Positions 1 through 7,948 of a stretch of DNA of 64,000 bases are shown piece by piece. This DNA is from Prevotella vespertina (lineage in GTDB: Bacteria > Bacteroidota > Bacteroidia > Bacteroidales > Bacteroidaceae): assembly GCF_009728485.1 (NCBI RefSeq), contig NZ_VVIQ01000004.1:62001-126000 (forward strand). Direction: 5' to 3'. The translations under genes and the position numbers were made by a program. The notes below the pieces were generated by a model, which worked only from the letters and a program-made list of their open reading frames with translations, did not search any database and was not told where the DNA came from. Each line of letters starts with the position of its first letter. Position 1 is the stretch's first letter.

Positions 1-1
1 A

Positions 2-655
2 GGGTGTGCGCTGGCTATCTCTAGACCAGATATGTCGAGTACAAGTGAGATTGTTTTCCGCCTCATCTGTCAGTTAGATGGATTCGAGACGATGACCCGT
101 CAGTGTGCTGAATGTATATATTGTGGTATGATGACAGACACTGGTGGCTTCACATATAACTCTTCCCGACCAGAGATCTACTACATCATTGGACAGTTAC
201 TAACGAAGGGGATTGATAAAGATGAGATCTATAACCGAGTGTTCCACAACTATTCTACGAACGCATTGCGCCTTCGCTCGCATATAATCCTTAATAAGAT
301 GAAGGTCATTGAGGAGTTACATGCTTCGTATTATACGGTGACGAAGGAGGATATGACGCAATTCCACTTTGTTAAAGGAGACATGGAAGGACTCGTGAAC
401 ATACCTCAACAGATCAAAGGACTTAAACTCAGTATATCGTTAAGAGAGGATACTGAGAGGCAAAACACCATCTTGGTGAGTCTAAGGTCATGTAACGGGT
501 TCCATTGCCAGCCCATGGCTACAAGGTTCTTCAATGGTGGTGGACATGCAGATGCAGCTGGTGGTAAACTGAATTGTACGCTTGATGAAGCGGAACAGGT
601 GGTTATCAAGGCGCTACTTTATTATAAGGATCAATTACAAACAAAGGTATTATGA
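2..655 (+). CDS. DHH/DHHA1-family phosphoesterase, C-terminal part (5' end outside window)
   Basis: The frame is open from base 2, before the first ATG at 32, so this is the last 217 residues of a longer protein cut by the window edge. The C-terminal DHHA1 signature GGGHADAAGG lies at about bases 536-565. In NrnA/RecJ-like proteins this glycine-histidine loop binds the nucleotide or phosphate substrate. The N-terminal DHH metal-binding half is not visible. Family knowledge suggests a bifunctional oligoribonuclease/pAp phosphatase or cyclic-dinucleotide-type phosphodiesterase; which one cannot be decided from this half. It overlaps the next gene by ATGA (652-655), which suggests translational coupling. 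Confidence 0.85.
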   Translation, partial: GCALAISRPDMSSTSEIVFRLICQLDGFETMTRQCAECIYCGMMTDTGGFTYNSSRPEIYYIIGQLLTKGIDKDEIYNRVFHNYSTNALRLRSHIILNKMKVIEELHASYYTVTKEDMTQFHFVKGDMEGLVNIPQQIKGLKLSISLREDTERQNTILVSLRSCNGFHCQPMATRFFNGGGHADAAGGKLNCTLDEAEQVVIKALLYYKDQLQTKVL

Positions 656-1161
656 ACTTATTAGAACTATCACAAAAGCGATTCTCAGTACGTAAATTCA
701 CAGCCGAACAGGTATCGGAAGAGGACTTAAAGTATATTCTTGAGGTGACACGCATGGCTCCTTCGGCAGTGAACAAACAGCCTTGGAAGTTCGTTGTGGT
801 CAAGTCGTCAGAGGCACGCAAGCAGTTGCAAGCCTGTTACAAACGTGAGTGGTTTGCCTCAGCACCGCTTTACATCATTTGTATGAAGGCTGTGGAAGGC
901 TGTTGGGTACGCTCGGAAGATAGTAAGTCACACGGAGATATTGACGTAGCCATTGCCACAGAACACCTTTGTTTGGCTGTTGCAGAACGAGGCTTAGGCT
1001 GTTGTTGGGTTTGTAATTATGATGTAGCAAAAATCAAAGAGGCATTCCCTAGAGCTGGATATGAGGCAGTTGCGATTATTCCTATTGGTCACATCGCCCC
1101 TGACTGTCCGATGAATGAGAAGAAACGGAAGCCTTTGGAGGAGATAACGGAGACGATATAA
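652..1161 (+). CDS. nitroreductase family protein (FMN-dependent)
   Basis: The protein has 169 residues, typical of short single-domain nitroreductases. The N-terminal SVRKFTAEQV supplies the usual FMN-phosphate-binding arginine, and PSAVNKQPWKFVVV near residue 39 is the second flavin-contacting segment. Family members are homodimeric FMN oxidoreductases using NAD(P)H; the substrate cannot be read from sequence. The ATG overlaps the stop of the upstream DHH gene (ATGA), so the two are probably co-transcribed. Confidence 0.88.
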   Translation: MNLLELSQKRFSVRKFTAEQVSEEDLKYILEVTRMAPSAVNKQPWKFVVVKSSEARKQLQACYKREWFASAPLYIICMKAVEGCWVRSEDSKSHGDIDVAIATEHLCLAVAERGLGCCWVCNYDVAKIKEAFPRAGYEAVAIIPIGHIAPDCPMNEKKRKPLEEITETI

Positions 1162-1215
1162 CTTAACCTCGTCACGCCTTTCACCTTATTTATCAACTTA
1201 CACCTTATTATATAT

Positions 1216-1593
1216 ATGCGCTTTATTGGAAACCTTCTGTGGTGGCTCTTCGGTGGACTGGAGGCTGCCATCGGTTATTTCACGGGGAGTCTTGCCATGG
1301 CATTGACCATCGTTGGCATCCCTGTCGCTATACAAACTTTCAAGCTCGGATTGCTTTGTTTATGGCCGTTCGGGGCTGAGGTGCATAACACCGACAATAC
1401 TTTCGGGTGCCTCACAGTACCCCTTAATATCATTTGGATTATCTTCGGTGGCTTGTGGGCATGGCTTTGTCATGTCTTCTTCGGCCTCCTCTTAGGGATA
1501 ACCATTATAGGGATTCCCTTCGCAAAGCAGCACTTCAAGATGGCAGGATTGTGCCTTGCTCCCTTTGGAAAGGATGTTACGTTGAACTTATAA
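1216..1593 (+). CDS. YccF domain-containing inner-membrane protein
   Basis: This 125-residue, very hydrophobic protein is built from two similar halves. Each half has a glycine/tryptophan-rich helix followed by a segment ending in G-I-P-(F/V)-A and a polar F-K (GIPVAIQTFK near residue 35, GIPFAKQHFK near 100). This duplicated layout is that of the YccF (DUF307) family. Its function is not established. The 54-base gap to the nitroreductase gene is AT-rich and shows no clear promoter, so it may belong to the same transcript. Confidence 0.85.
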   Translation: MRFIGNLLWWLFGGLEAAIGYFTGSLAMALTIVGIPVAIQTFKLGLLCLWPFGAEVHNTDNTFGCLTVPLNIIWIIFGGLWAWLCHVFFGLLLGITIIGIPFAKQHFKMAGLCLAPFGKDVTLNL

Positions 1594-1610
1594 AAAACTC
1601 TTTATAATTC

Positions 1611-1641
1611 TTGGTGGAGCCACGAAAAGTCTGTAACTTTG
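1611..1641 (+). promoter_or_regulatory. Bacteroidetes promoter and strong SD of the WG-repeat gene
   Basis: A TTG at 1611-1613 and TAACTTTG at 1634-1641 are 20 bases apart, which matches the Bacteroidetes TTTG-N19-23-TAnnTTTG layout. Downstream, AGGAGG at 1653-1658 is eight bases before the ATG at 1667. Such a complete Shine-Dalgarno is unusual in this phylum and fixes the start. Confidence 0.65.
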
Positions 1642-1666
1642 GCGAAAAACATAGGAGGTAACGCCC

Positions 1667-2347
1667 ATGATTACGCTAGACAACTTCAACCAAGAATACA
1701 CTGACCCGATAGAGGAACAGAGAATACGCCATTTCGTTTGCATGGAAATGGGGCGACGTATCCACCGATATATCAAAGCTATGCACGGAAGTAAGCAACA
1801 GATGTTGCGCTTCGAGGAGCATTTAAAGGACTTATCGTTGGAAGAGAAGGAGGCAGCAATAGCCCATTACATCGACTTGAACCGCAAGGTTATCAAGGGA
1901 TTAGATATGAAGATCGTCCTAGCTCGTGCTATGGCGAACTATTCCGACACCTTTGATTATCTTGTAACGTTGGTCAATGACAAGCGAAAGATGGTCAGAT
2001 ACTTGAACTTGATACGTGAGATTTACATCAAGTATCACGAGGTGATCGAACGCAATGGACGCTTTGGTATCCTCGACCATAGGGGTCGCACGCTCGTAGA
2101 ACCTAAGTATGAGTTCCTCCGCACATGCTATGTTTATGTGGACGACTTGCGTACTATGCCGCTAATAGCGCAACTGGACGGCAAGTTGGGACTGATTCTT
2201 CCAGATGGTAAAGGCACCGTTGTGGCACCTTTCATATATGATAGTATATCGCTAAGAGACGAACCGCCGTACTTTGAGGCACGCATTGGTGACAAAGAGG
2301 TGTTGCTTGATACGGAAGGAAATGAGCAAGCCAAAGAATCCGAGTAA
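1667..2347 (+). CDS. WG-repeat-containing hypothetical protein
   Basis: The protein has 226 residues and no signal peptide or membrane segment. Residues 1-125 are predicted helical and highly charged. From about residue 127 it carries degenerate WG-type repeats: NGRFGILDHRGRTLVEPKYE, then a second unit around DGKLGLILPDGKGTVVAPFIYD, and a partial third (GDKEVLLDTEGNE). WG repeats form beta-propeller-like folds of unknown function in bacteria. The start is supported by a complete SD at 1653-1658 and an upstream promoter. The role of the helical N-terminus is not recognised. Confidence 0.7.
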   Translation: MITLDNFNQEYTDPIEEQRIRHFVCMEMGRRIHRYIKAMHGSKQQMLRFEEHLKDLSLEEKEAAIAHYIDLNRKVIKGLDMKIVLARAMANYSDTFDYLVTLVNDKRKMVRYLNLIREIYIKYHEVIERNGRFGILDHRGRTLVEPKYEFLRTCYVYVDDLRTMPLIAQLDGKLGLILPDGKGTVVAPFIYDSISLRDEPPYFEARIGDKEVLLDTEGNEQAKESE

Positions 2348-2376
2348 GGCTCATCTCCATGCGTTGTCATTGGTTG

Positions 2377-2464
2377 CTAGGGGTCTTGAAAGGCTTGCGT
2401 AAATCTTTACAAACAAATGACTAGAGGCTTTGAAAGACCTACGTAAACCTTTATATACAAATAG
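2377..2464. repeat. 44-bp tandem duplication downstream of the WG gene
   Basis: Two head-to-tail 44-base units, 2377-2420 and 2421-2464, both begin with CTAG and share the core TTGAAAG...CGTAAA..CTTTA.A.ACAAAT. They match at 33 of 44 positions and most differences are transitions. The unit lies between the WG-gene stop and the terminator hairpin. Confidence 0.8.
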
Positions 2465-2466
2465 CT

Positions 2467-2508
2467 GAAGGCGTCAGAAGTTCGATTAACAGAACTTCCG
2501 ACGCCTTC
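2467..2508. terminator. bidirectional terminator hairpin between convergent genes
   Basis: Seventeen-base arms at 2467-2483 and 2492-2508 pair with a single mismatch around an 8-base loop. It sits between the stop of the WG-repeat gene (+) and the stop of the small secreted protein gene (-), as expected for a shared terminator. Confidence 0.7.
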
Positions 2509-2532
2509 TAGCGTATGAAATAATACTCTTTA

Positions 2533-2937
2533 TTAGATCTTCTTCAGCAAGTTTGCCAAGCCATCAAGCTGACTTTGCCATAGACTTATCTTATCGTTGA
2601 CCTTCTGAACATCAAGGTTTTGATTCAACTCGGGCGTATCGCGCTCTTGTTTCAACAAATAGATGTACTGGCTAACGAGCTCCATTTTAGCTTGAACTGT
2701 CTTCTTCTTAGGGTAACCACGCTTGTCGATCTCACGTTGATATTGTGCAGATATATCGTTAATCTTGCGTCCTACCTCTACATACTGGCTCAACCACTGC
2801 TGGTAAACAGGGTTTACAGTCTTGTTCTCTAGTGGTGTTTTGTTATCCGAACTGCCCACTGGCTCATAAGTGCTCTGCGCCATTACCATTGTAGGAAGTG
2901 CTATCAGAGCCATTACCAATAACTTTTTAACTCTCAT
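2533..2937 (-). CDS. small secreted hypothetical protein
   Basis: The protein has 134 residues with a clear signal peptide: MRVKKLL, a hydrophobic core, and cleavage after VMA before QS. The mature part is hydrophilic with a likely helical stretch from about residue 50 to the end, rich in K, E and Q, and no cysteine after the signal. It has its own promoter (2970-3001) and does not look like part of an operon. I recognise no family; a periplasmic helical protein is all that can be said. Confidence 0.7.
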   Translation of the reverse strand: MRVKKLLVMALIALPTMVMAQSTYEPVGSSDNKTPLENKTVNPVYQQWLSQYVEVGRKINDISAQYQREIDKRGYPKKKTVQAKMELVSQYIYLLKQERDTPELNQNLDVQKVNDKISLWQSQLDGLANLLKKI

Positions 2938-2969
2938 AATCTTATTCTTTTAAAATCAAAAATAGGCTG

Positions 2970-3001
2970 CAAATATAAGCGAAAAGCCACAAAGAACCAA
3001 A
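2970..3001 (-). promoter_or_regulatory. promoter of the small secreted protein gene
   Basis: Read on the minus strand, TTTG (2998-3001) and TATATTTG (2970-2977) are separated by 20 bases, a full match to the Bacteroidetes consensus. The start codon is 33 bases downstream. Confidence 0.75.
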
Positions 3002-3010
3002 GTTTTTTCG

Positions 3011-3018
3011 TACTTTTG
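3011..3018 (+). promoter_or_regulatory. -7 box of uvrA
   Basis: TACTTTTG matches TAnnTTTG; no clear -33 TTTG is present. It lies 71 bases before the uvrA ATG and back to back with the divergent promoter at 2970-3001. Confidence 0.6.
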
Positions 3019-3089
3019 CATGAGACTCAACCCTACTTAAACTTCTTTTAAGCATATTCGTTGAGTGTAGATAAGAATTATTAAGAGTT

Positions 3090-5993
3090 ATGAATAAGTA
3101 TATCGAGGTAAAAGGAGCACGGGTGAATAACCTCAAGAACATTGATGTCAAGATCCCTCAAGGCGATTTCGTCGCTATCACAGGTGTATCGGGTTCGGGC
3201 AAATCGTCCCTTGCTTTCGACACACTCTACGCTGAAGGACAACGCAGATACGTAGAGAGTTTGTCGGCATACGCACGTCAGTTCCTAGGGAGAATGTCGA
3301 AACCTGAGGTCGACTTCATCAAAGGCTTGCCCCCAGCAATAGCCATTGAACAGAAGGTGATAGCACGTAATCCACGCTCAACAGTGGGTACTTCGACTGA
3401 AATATACGAGTATCTCCGTCTGCTTTACGCTCGTATCGGGCGTACCTACAGCCCCATTTCAGGCGAGGAAGTGAAGCATCACTCCGTTGAAGACGTCATT
3501 GAACGTGTAAAAACATACCCTGAAGGGACGAAGTTCTGCATTCTCTCGCCTCTACATGTGGTCGAGGGACGCTCTCAAGAGGCACAACTTGAGATGGAAA
3601 TGCAGGAGGGCTACTCTCGTATCTACGTCAATGGAGAGTTCATTCGCATAGAGGATTGGCTTGAAGAGCACCCTGTAAATGAGGCTGATAAGCAACAGAA
3701 AGATAAGAAGAAACCATCGGAAGAGAAAGAGAAAGCCGAAGTCTACCTTGTGATAGACCGTATGTCGGTGGAGAACTCAAAGGATGCTACCTCTCGATTA
3801 ACCGACTCTTGCGAGACAGCCTTCTATGAGGGAGACGGCACTCTACGCTTGATGATACTGCCCGCAAAGCTCACTTACACCTTTTCTACACGTTTCGAAG
3901 CTGATGGAATACGCTTTGAAGAACCCAACGACAACATGTTTTCATTCAATTCACCGCTCGGTGCGTGCCCTACCTGTGAGGGTTTTGGCTCCGTGATAGG
4001 CATTGATGAGAAGTTAGTAATACCTGACTCGGGGCTATCAGTGTATGATGGTTGCGTGCAATGTTGGCATGGTGACAAGATGGAAGCATGGAAGGAAGAG
4101 TTCTGCAGACGTGCTGCTCAAGACGACTTCCCCATCTTTAAGCCCTATTTCGAGCTTTCGAAGCAAGAGAAGGAGTGCCTTTGGAAGGGACTACCAAGCG
4201 ATCGGAAGAAGGATATACACGACCGTATCTGCATTGATTCATTCTTCCAAATGGTCAAAGAGAACCAATATAAGATTCAATACCGCGTCATGATGAGTCG
4301 TTACAGAGGTAAGACTATATGCCCAGAGTGCCGTGGAACACGATTAAAAAAGGAGGCTTCATGGGTGAAGATAGGCGGACGTGCAATCACAGACCTCGTT
4401 GATATGCCTATAGCTGAGCTCAAGCAATGGTTTGACAAGCTGCAACTTACGGAACACGAAAAGGAAGTTAGCAAGCGACTTATCACTGAAATCACTCACA
4501 GACTACAATTCCTTTTAGACGTGGGATTGGGTTACTTGACCCTAAACCGCCAATCGAACACATTGAGTGGAGGTGAGAGTCAGCGCATAAACCTCACCAC
4601 CTCGCTTGGATCCTCACTCGTTGGATCGTTGTATATACTTGATGAACCCTCCATCGGACTGCATAGTCGCGATACTGATAGGCTCATCCACGTACTCAAA
4701 GAGTTGCAAGCTCTGGGCAACACAGTGGTAGTTGTGGAGCATGATGAGGAGATTATGCGGGCTGCGGATTACTTGATTGATGTGGGACCTGACGCTGGTA
4801 GGCTCGGAGGAGAGATTGTTTTCCAAGGCAAAGTGTCGGATATTAAGCGCATTGACCCCACTGGTAAGGACAAAGAAGGCAATGCCGAATCGAAGAAACT
4901 ACTATCAGAATACCCGAAATCACATACTATTCAATATCTTACGGGGGCTGAAATGATCCCAACTCCAACCTCTCGTCGCCCTTGGAACATGGCTATCGAA
5001 CTGAAAGGAGCACGCATGAACAACCTCAAGGGGATAAATGTTCGATTCCCTCTGAACGTCCTCACAGTTGTAACAGGGGTGAGTGGTAGTGGTAAGTCGT
5101 CGCTTGTCAAGGGCATTCTCTACCCTGCCATGAAGCGCAGACTGGATGAGGTTGCTGACGTTCCAGGCGAGTATTCAAGTCTTGGAGGCGATTGGAAGCA
5201 GATTAAACACGTGGAGTTTGTGGATCAAAACCCCATCGGTAAGAGTACAAGATCTAATCCGGCGACTTACGTGAAGGCGTATGATGAGATCAGAAAGCTA
5301 TTTGCTGAACAGCCATTAGCCAAACAGATGGGCTTCAGCCCACAGTTCTTTTCGTTCAACATAGACGGTGGTAGATGTGAAGAATGCAAGGGGGCGGGTG
5401 TCATAACAGTTGAGATGCAGTTCATGGCAGACCTTGTCTTGGAGTGTGAAGCCTGTCACGGGCAACGTTTCAAACGTGAGATTCTTGATGTGCAGTTCCA
5501 TGGTAAGAACATCAATGACGTGTTGAATATGACCGTATCAGAGGCTATTCAGTTCTTTACGGAGCATAAACGACGTGCGATAGTAAATAAGTTAAAGCCC
5601 TTAGAGGATGTTGGTTTGGGTTATATCAAGCTCGGTCAGAACTCGTCCACGCTGTCAGGTGGAGAGAACCAACGTGTTAAATTGGCTTATTTCATTGGTC
5701 AAGAGCAACAGGAACAGACGCTTTTTATCTTCGACGAACCGACTACAGGACTTCATTTCCACGATATTAAGCGATTGCTCAAAGCCTTCCATGCACTCAT
5801 CGAACGTGGTCACAGCATCCTAGTCATCGAACATAACCTTGACGTCATCAAGTGTGCTGACCACGTCATAGACCTTGGTCCCGATGGAGGAGACAAAGGG
5901 GGACGCCTCGTGATAACTGGTACTCCAGAGGAAGTCGCCAACTGTAAGGAGAGTCTTACGGGTCAGTACTTGAGGAGAGGGAGCCTTTCTTAA
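3090..5993 (+). CDS. uvrA: excinuclease ABC subunit A (UvrA)
   Basis: UvrA is the damage-recognition ATPase of nucleotide excision repair, working with UvrB and UvrC. The protein has 967 residues, close to the usual 940. The first ABC half has Walker [10 protein letters not shown] (residues 32-40), the CPTC zinc-finger half and CPEC...RLKKEA, the signature LSGGESQRI and Walker B LYILDEPS. The second half has GVSGSGKSS again, the CEECKGAGV...CEACHGQR zinc module, LSGGENQRV and LFIFDEPT. A lysine/glutamate-rich insertion of about 20 residues near residue 205 ([17 protein letters not shown]) is unusual but lies in a linker of the UvrB-interaction region. The gene has its own promoter (3011-3018). 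Confidence 0.97.
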   Translation: MNKYIEVKGARVNNLKNIDVKIPQGDFVAITGVSGSGKSSLAFDTLYAEGQRRYVESLSAYARQFLGRMSKPEVDFIKGLPPAIAIEQKVIARNPRSTVGTSTEIYEYLRLLYARIGRTYSPISGEEVKHHSVEDVIERVKTYPEGTKFCILSPLHVVEGRSQEAQLEMEMQEGYSRIYVNGEFIRIEDWLEEHPVNEADKQQKDKKKPSEEKEKAEVYLVIDRMSVENSKDATSRLTDSCETAFYEGDGTLRLMILPAKLTYTFSTRFEADGIRFEEPNDNMFSFNSPLGACPTCEGFGSVIGIDEKLVIPDSGLSVYDGCVQCWHGDKMEAWKEEFCRRAAQDDFPIFKPYFELSKQEKECLWKGLPSDRKKDIHDRICIDSFFQMVKENQYKIQYRVMMSRYRGKTICPECRGTRLKKEASWVKIGGRAITDLVDMPIAELKQWFDKLQLTEHEKEVSKRLITEITHRLQFLLDVGLGYLTLNRQSNTLSGGESQRINLTTSLGSSLVGSLYILDEPSIGLHSRDTDRLIHVLKELQALGNTVVVVEHDEEIMRAADYLIDVGPDAGRLGGEIVFQGKVSDIKRIDPTGKDKEGNAESKKLLSEYPKSHTIQYLTGAEMIPTPTSRRPWNMAIELKGARMNNLKGINVRFPLNVLTVVTGVSGSGKSSLVKGILYPAMKRRLDEVADVPGEYSSLGGDWKQIKHVEFVDQNPIGKSTRSNPATYVKAYDEIRKLFAEQPLAKQMGFSPQFFSFNIDGGRCEECKGAGVITVEMQFMADLVLECEACHGQRFKREILDVQFHGKNINDVLNMTVSEAIQFFTEHKRRAIVNKLKPLEDVGLGYIKLGQNSSTLSGGENQRVKLAYFIGQEQQEQTLFIFDEPTTGLHFHDIKRLLKAFHALIERGHSILVIEHNLDVIKCADHVIDLGPDGGDKGGRLVITGTPEEVANCKESLTGQYLRRGSLS

Positions 5994-6003
5994 TCCAACA
6001 AAA

Positions 6004-6403
6004 GGCCTCCCCAAGCCCCTTCGAAAGGAGGGGATGTGTTCCCCCAAAGCCTTTCTTTCTATCGAGAAGAAGCCTCACCCCCAACCACAACCAGCCTAAC
6101 TCCTAACCATCTACAGCCTCACCCCCAACCCCTCTCCGAATGGAGAGGGGCGTGAAAACTGCTAGTAGGAAGGGAGAGGATGGTTAGCAGAAATAGAAGT
6201 AATAATATTCTAGAATTAAGGAAACGCCCTTCTCCTATCGAGAAGGGCGTTTCCTTATGTCGAAAAGAGCCTCTCTTTACATCAAAGAAACGCCCTCTTC
6301 ATTTGCAAACAATAGTATTCACGCCCCTCTCCATTCGGAGAGGGGACGGGGGTGAGGCTGTAGATGGGCGTGGGTAAGGCTAGTTGTGGGCGTGGGTGGA
6401 GCC
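6004..6403 (+). repeat. composite palindromic repeat, copy R1 (full length)
   Basis: Order of modules: a CCTCCCC..AAGCCCC/AGGAGGGG motif (6004-6038); palindrome P1 with arms CCCCTCTCC and GGAGAGGGG around GAAT (6129-6150); a 70-base AT-rich arm containing ATTCTAGAATTAA; hairpin P2 with GAAACGCCCTTCTC / GAGAAGGGCGTTTC, 17-bp stem when extended (6218-6256); a spacer ending in a third GAAACGCCC; and an inverted P1 (6324-6345) followed by GGGTGAGGC. The two P1 copies act as outer inverted repeats. The copy fills the gap between uvrA and the convergent DKNYY gene, and its edge overlaps the last codons of that gene. Confidence 0.9.
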
Positions 6404-7780
6404 TCTATACTTACGGATAAGGGGCGTTGGGTGCCCCTCATAATATCGGTGTTTATCAAAGGCGAAAGCCATCTGTTCTTGTGCATCCCACCCACAGATG
6501 AAGCTGTTGTAATCGGCATCCTTGAGCATTACCTCACGATAGTATATGTGCGTCGCATCCCTCCCGTAATCACTATCTTTATTAATGTCATCACTCGAAT
6601 CAATCGTTAATAACAACGATGGCAAGGGGCTGAATGTGGCTGGATCAGCCCCCTTGACCAGTCTATTCTTCCAATAGACATGGCGCAAATCCTTACTCCA
6701 ATCGGTGTAATCAAGCGATTGCAAGTGCTTTAAGTCAGTACATGAAGGCATCTTCAGAAGCTCAGAGTTATAGACTGATTGCCCATAAGTATAATAGTTA
6801 TCATTGATGTTTGACGGCGTTAATAGTCGATAATCTTTCAATTCGCGAGGCTGTCCATCGTAATAAACACAGGTCTTATCCTGTCCCACATGCTTATTGT
6901 CTTTATAAGTAAAGAACGTGGCGGCATCGGCACCCTGCACCACCTTATCTTTAAAATACACCTGTTTCTTGTCCTTGGCGTACAGTTCGTTCAAGCCTTT
7001 AAACGACTTCCAATCGCTGATCCGAAGCCTCTTTGCACCTTCTTCCTGCGCATTATCACCCAAGTAATAGGCGTATTTACAATCCAAATCCCAGTTCCCT
7101 TTACCCATGCGGAACGTCTTATAATCGGCGACATGATAGGGCTTTCCATAGATAAAACAGTCCTTCCCGTCGTAAGCCTTGCCGTTCTTTCCCACCTTAA
7201 AGGTCGTTGGATCAGCCCCTTTTAACACCTCCCCAAGATAGTAAACATGGTTTTTATCCACGCCATAATCGCCCTCGTTGGTCATAACCTGGAATGTCTT
7301 GGCATCCGCCCCCTTAACCTCTTGAAGCATATAATACACATGGTTTCCATCCATCGAGTAGCTTCCGCCGATTTCATCTCCAATCCGTTTATAAGTGAAG
7401 AAGTCTGCTCCTTTGGGCAACTCTTGCGCTAATGGACTCACAGCTAAGAGTATGCTGAGTGCCAGTAATATAATAGGTGCACCCGAGATGATATAAAACA
7501 ACAATGCTTTCCCATGCTTCCTTGCCATCTTCTTAGCCATGAAGAGCAAGGGAATGATATATACAGGATAAAGCCAGATAACGAGTGTAACCACCCATCT
7601 GGATATATCAATAGCCAGTGGAACACTGCTTTGGTCATATAAAAAGACCGTCCCCAAGGCAACTAAAGGCCATGCAAGAAGGAGTGAAAGGAGTAACATC
7701 GAAAAGAATATCTCACCGACTGTTACCTGTCCTCCCATGCGTCTCTTCATCCACGAACAACATTTATCTATCATTCCCAT
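6380..7780 (-). CDS. DKNYY-repeat membrane protein
   Basis: The open frame runs to 7822, but a -7 box lies inside that extension (7812-7819). The ATG at 7780 is preceded by AAGGA at a good distance, so I take that start (466 residues). The N-terminus has about three membrane helices (near residues 20-120). The rest is repeats of the DKNYY type: D-x-x-x-V-Y-Y-x(4)-(V/L)-K-G-A-D-x-x-T-F, for example VDKNHVYYLGEVLKGADPTT. DKNYY proteins are surface or periplasmic repeat proteins of unknown role. The last eight or so residues (RGSTHAHN) are encoded by sequence belonging to repeat R1, so the original C-terminus may have been replaced. Confidence 0.8.
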   Translation of the reverse strand: MGMIDKCCSWMKRRMGGQVTVGEIFFSMLLLSLLLAWPLVALGTVFLYDQSSVPLAIDISRWVVTLVIWLYPVYIIPLLFMAKKMARKHGKALLFYIISGAPIILLALSILLAVSPLAQELPKGADFFTYKRIGDEIGGSYSMDGNHVYYMLQEVKGADAKTFQVMTNEGDYGVDKNHVYYLGEVLKGADPTTFKVGKNGKAYDGKDCFIYGKPYHVADYKTFRMGKGNWDLDCKYAYYLGDNAQEEGAKRLRISDWKSFKGLNELYAKDKKQVYFKDKVVQGADAATFFTYKDNKHVGQDKTCVYYDGQPRELKDYRLLTPSNINDNYYTYGQSVYNSELLKMPSCTDLKHLQSLDYTDWSKDLRHVYWKNRLVKGADPATFSPLPSLLLTIDSSDDINKDSDYGRDATHIYYREVMLKDADYNSFICGWDAQEQMAFAFDKHRYYEGHPTPLIRKYRGSTHAHN

Positions 7781-7811
7781 AACGATTCCTTGTATTTTAG
7801 TTAACTTGCTG

Positions 7812-7819
7812 CAAAGATA
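7812..7819 (-). promoter_or_regulatory. -7 box of the DKNYY gene
   Basis: TATCTTTG on the minus strand. It lies inside the longest possible open frame and 32 bases before the ATG at 7780, which argues for the shorter start. Confidence 0.65.
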
Positions 7820-7860
7820 CAAAAAAGGGGTGAAGAAGTGGACAAGTCAAAATAATTTGC

Positions 7861-7868
7861 TATCTTTG
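7861..7868 (+). promoter_or_regulatory. -7 box of the first GH20 gene
   Basis: TATCTTTG, 80 bases before the ATG at 7949, arranged divergently to the DKNYY promoter. No clear -33 element is present. Confidence 0.6.
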
Positions 7869-7948
7869 TGGGCGTGTTTATGGTACATGAAAACCTAATC
7901 TTTATGTAGACCAATATAACCAATACCTTATTATATAACTATATCCTC

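Noticed and set aside
6180..6377. Conserved small ORF in the repeats (about 65-99 codons, starting M(V/L)(S/N)..N.. and ending IRRGDGGEA) in R1, R4, R5 and R8
   Set aside because: The frame stays open in all four, with an ATG at the same place, but differences between copies fall equally on first, second and third codon positions and mainly in hairpin loops. That fits a conserved structure and not a protein. The half elements lack the start.
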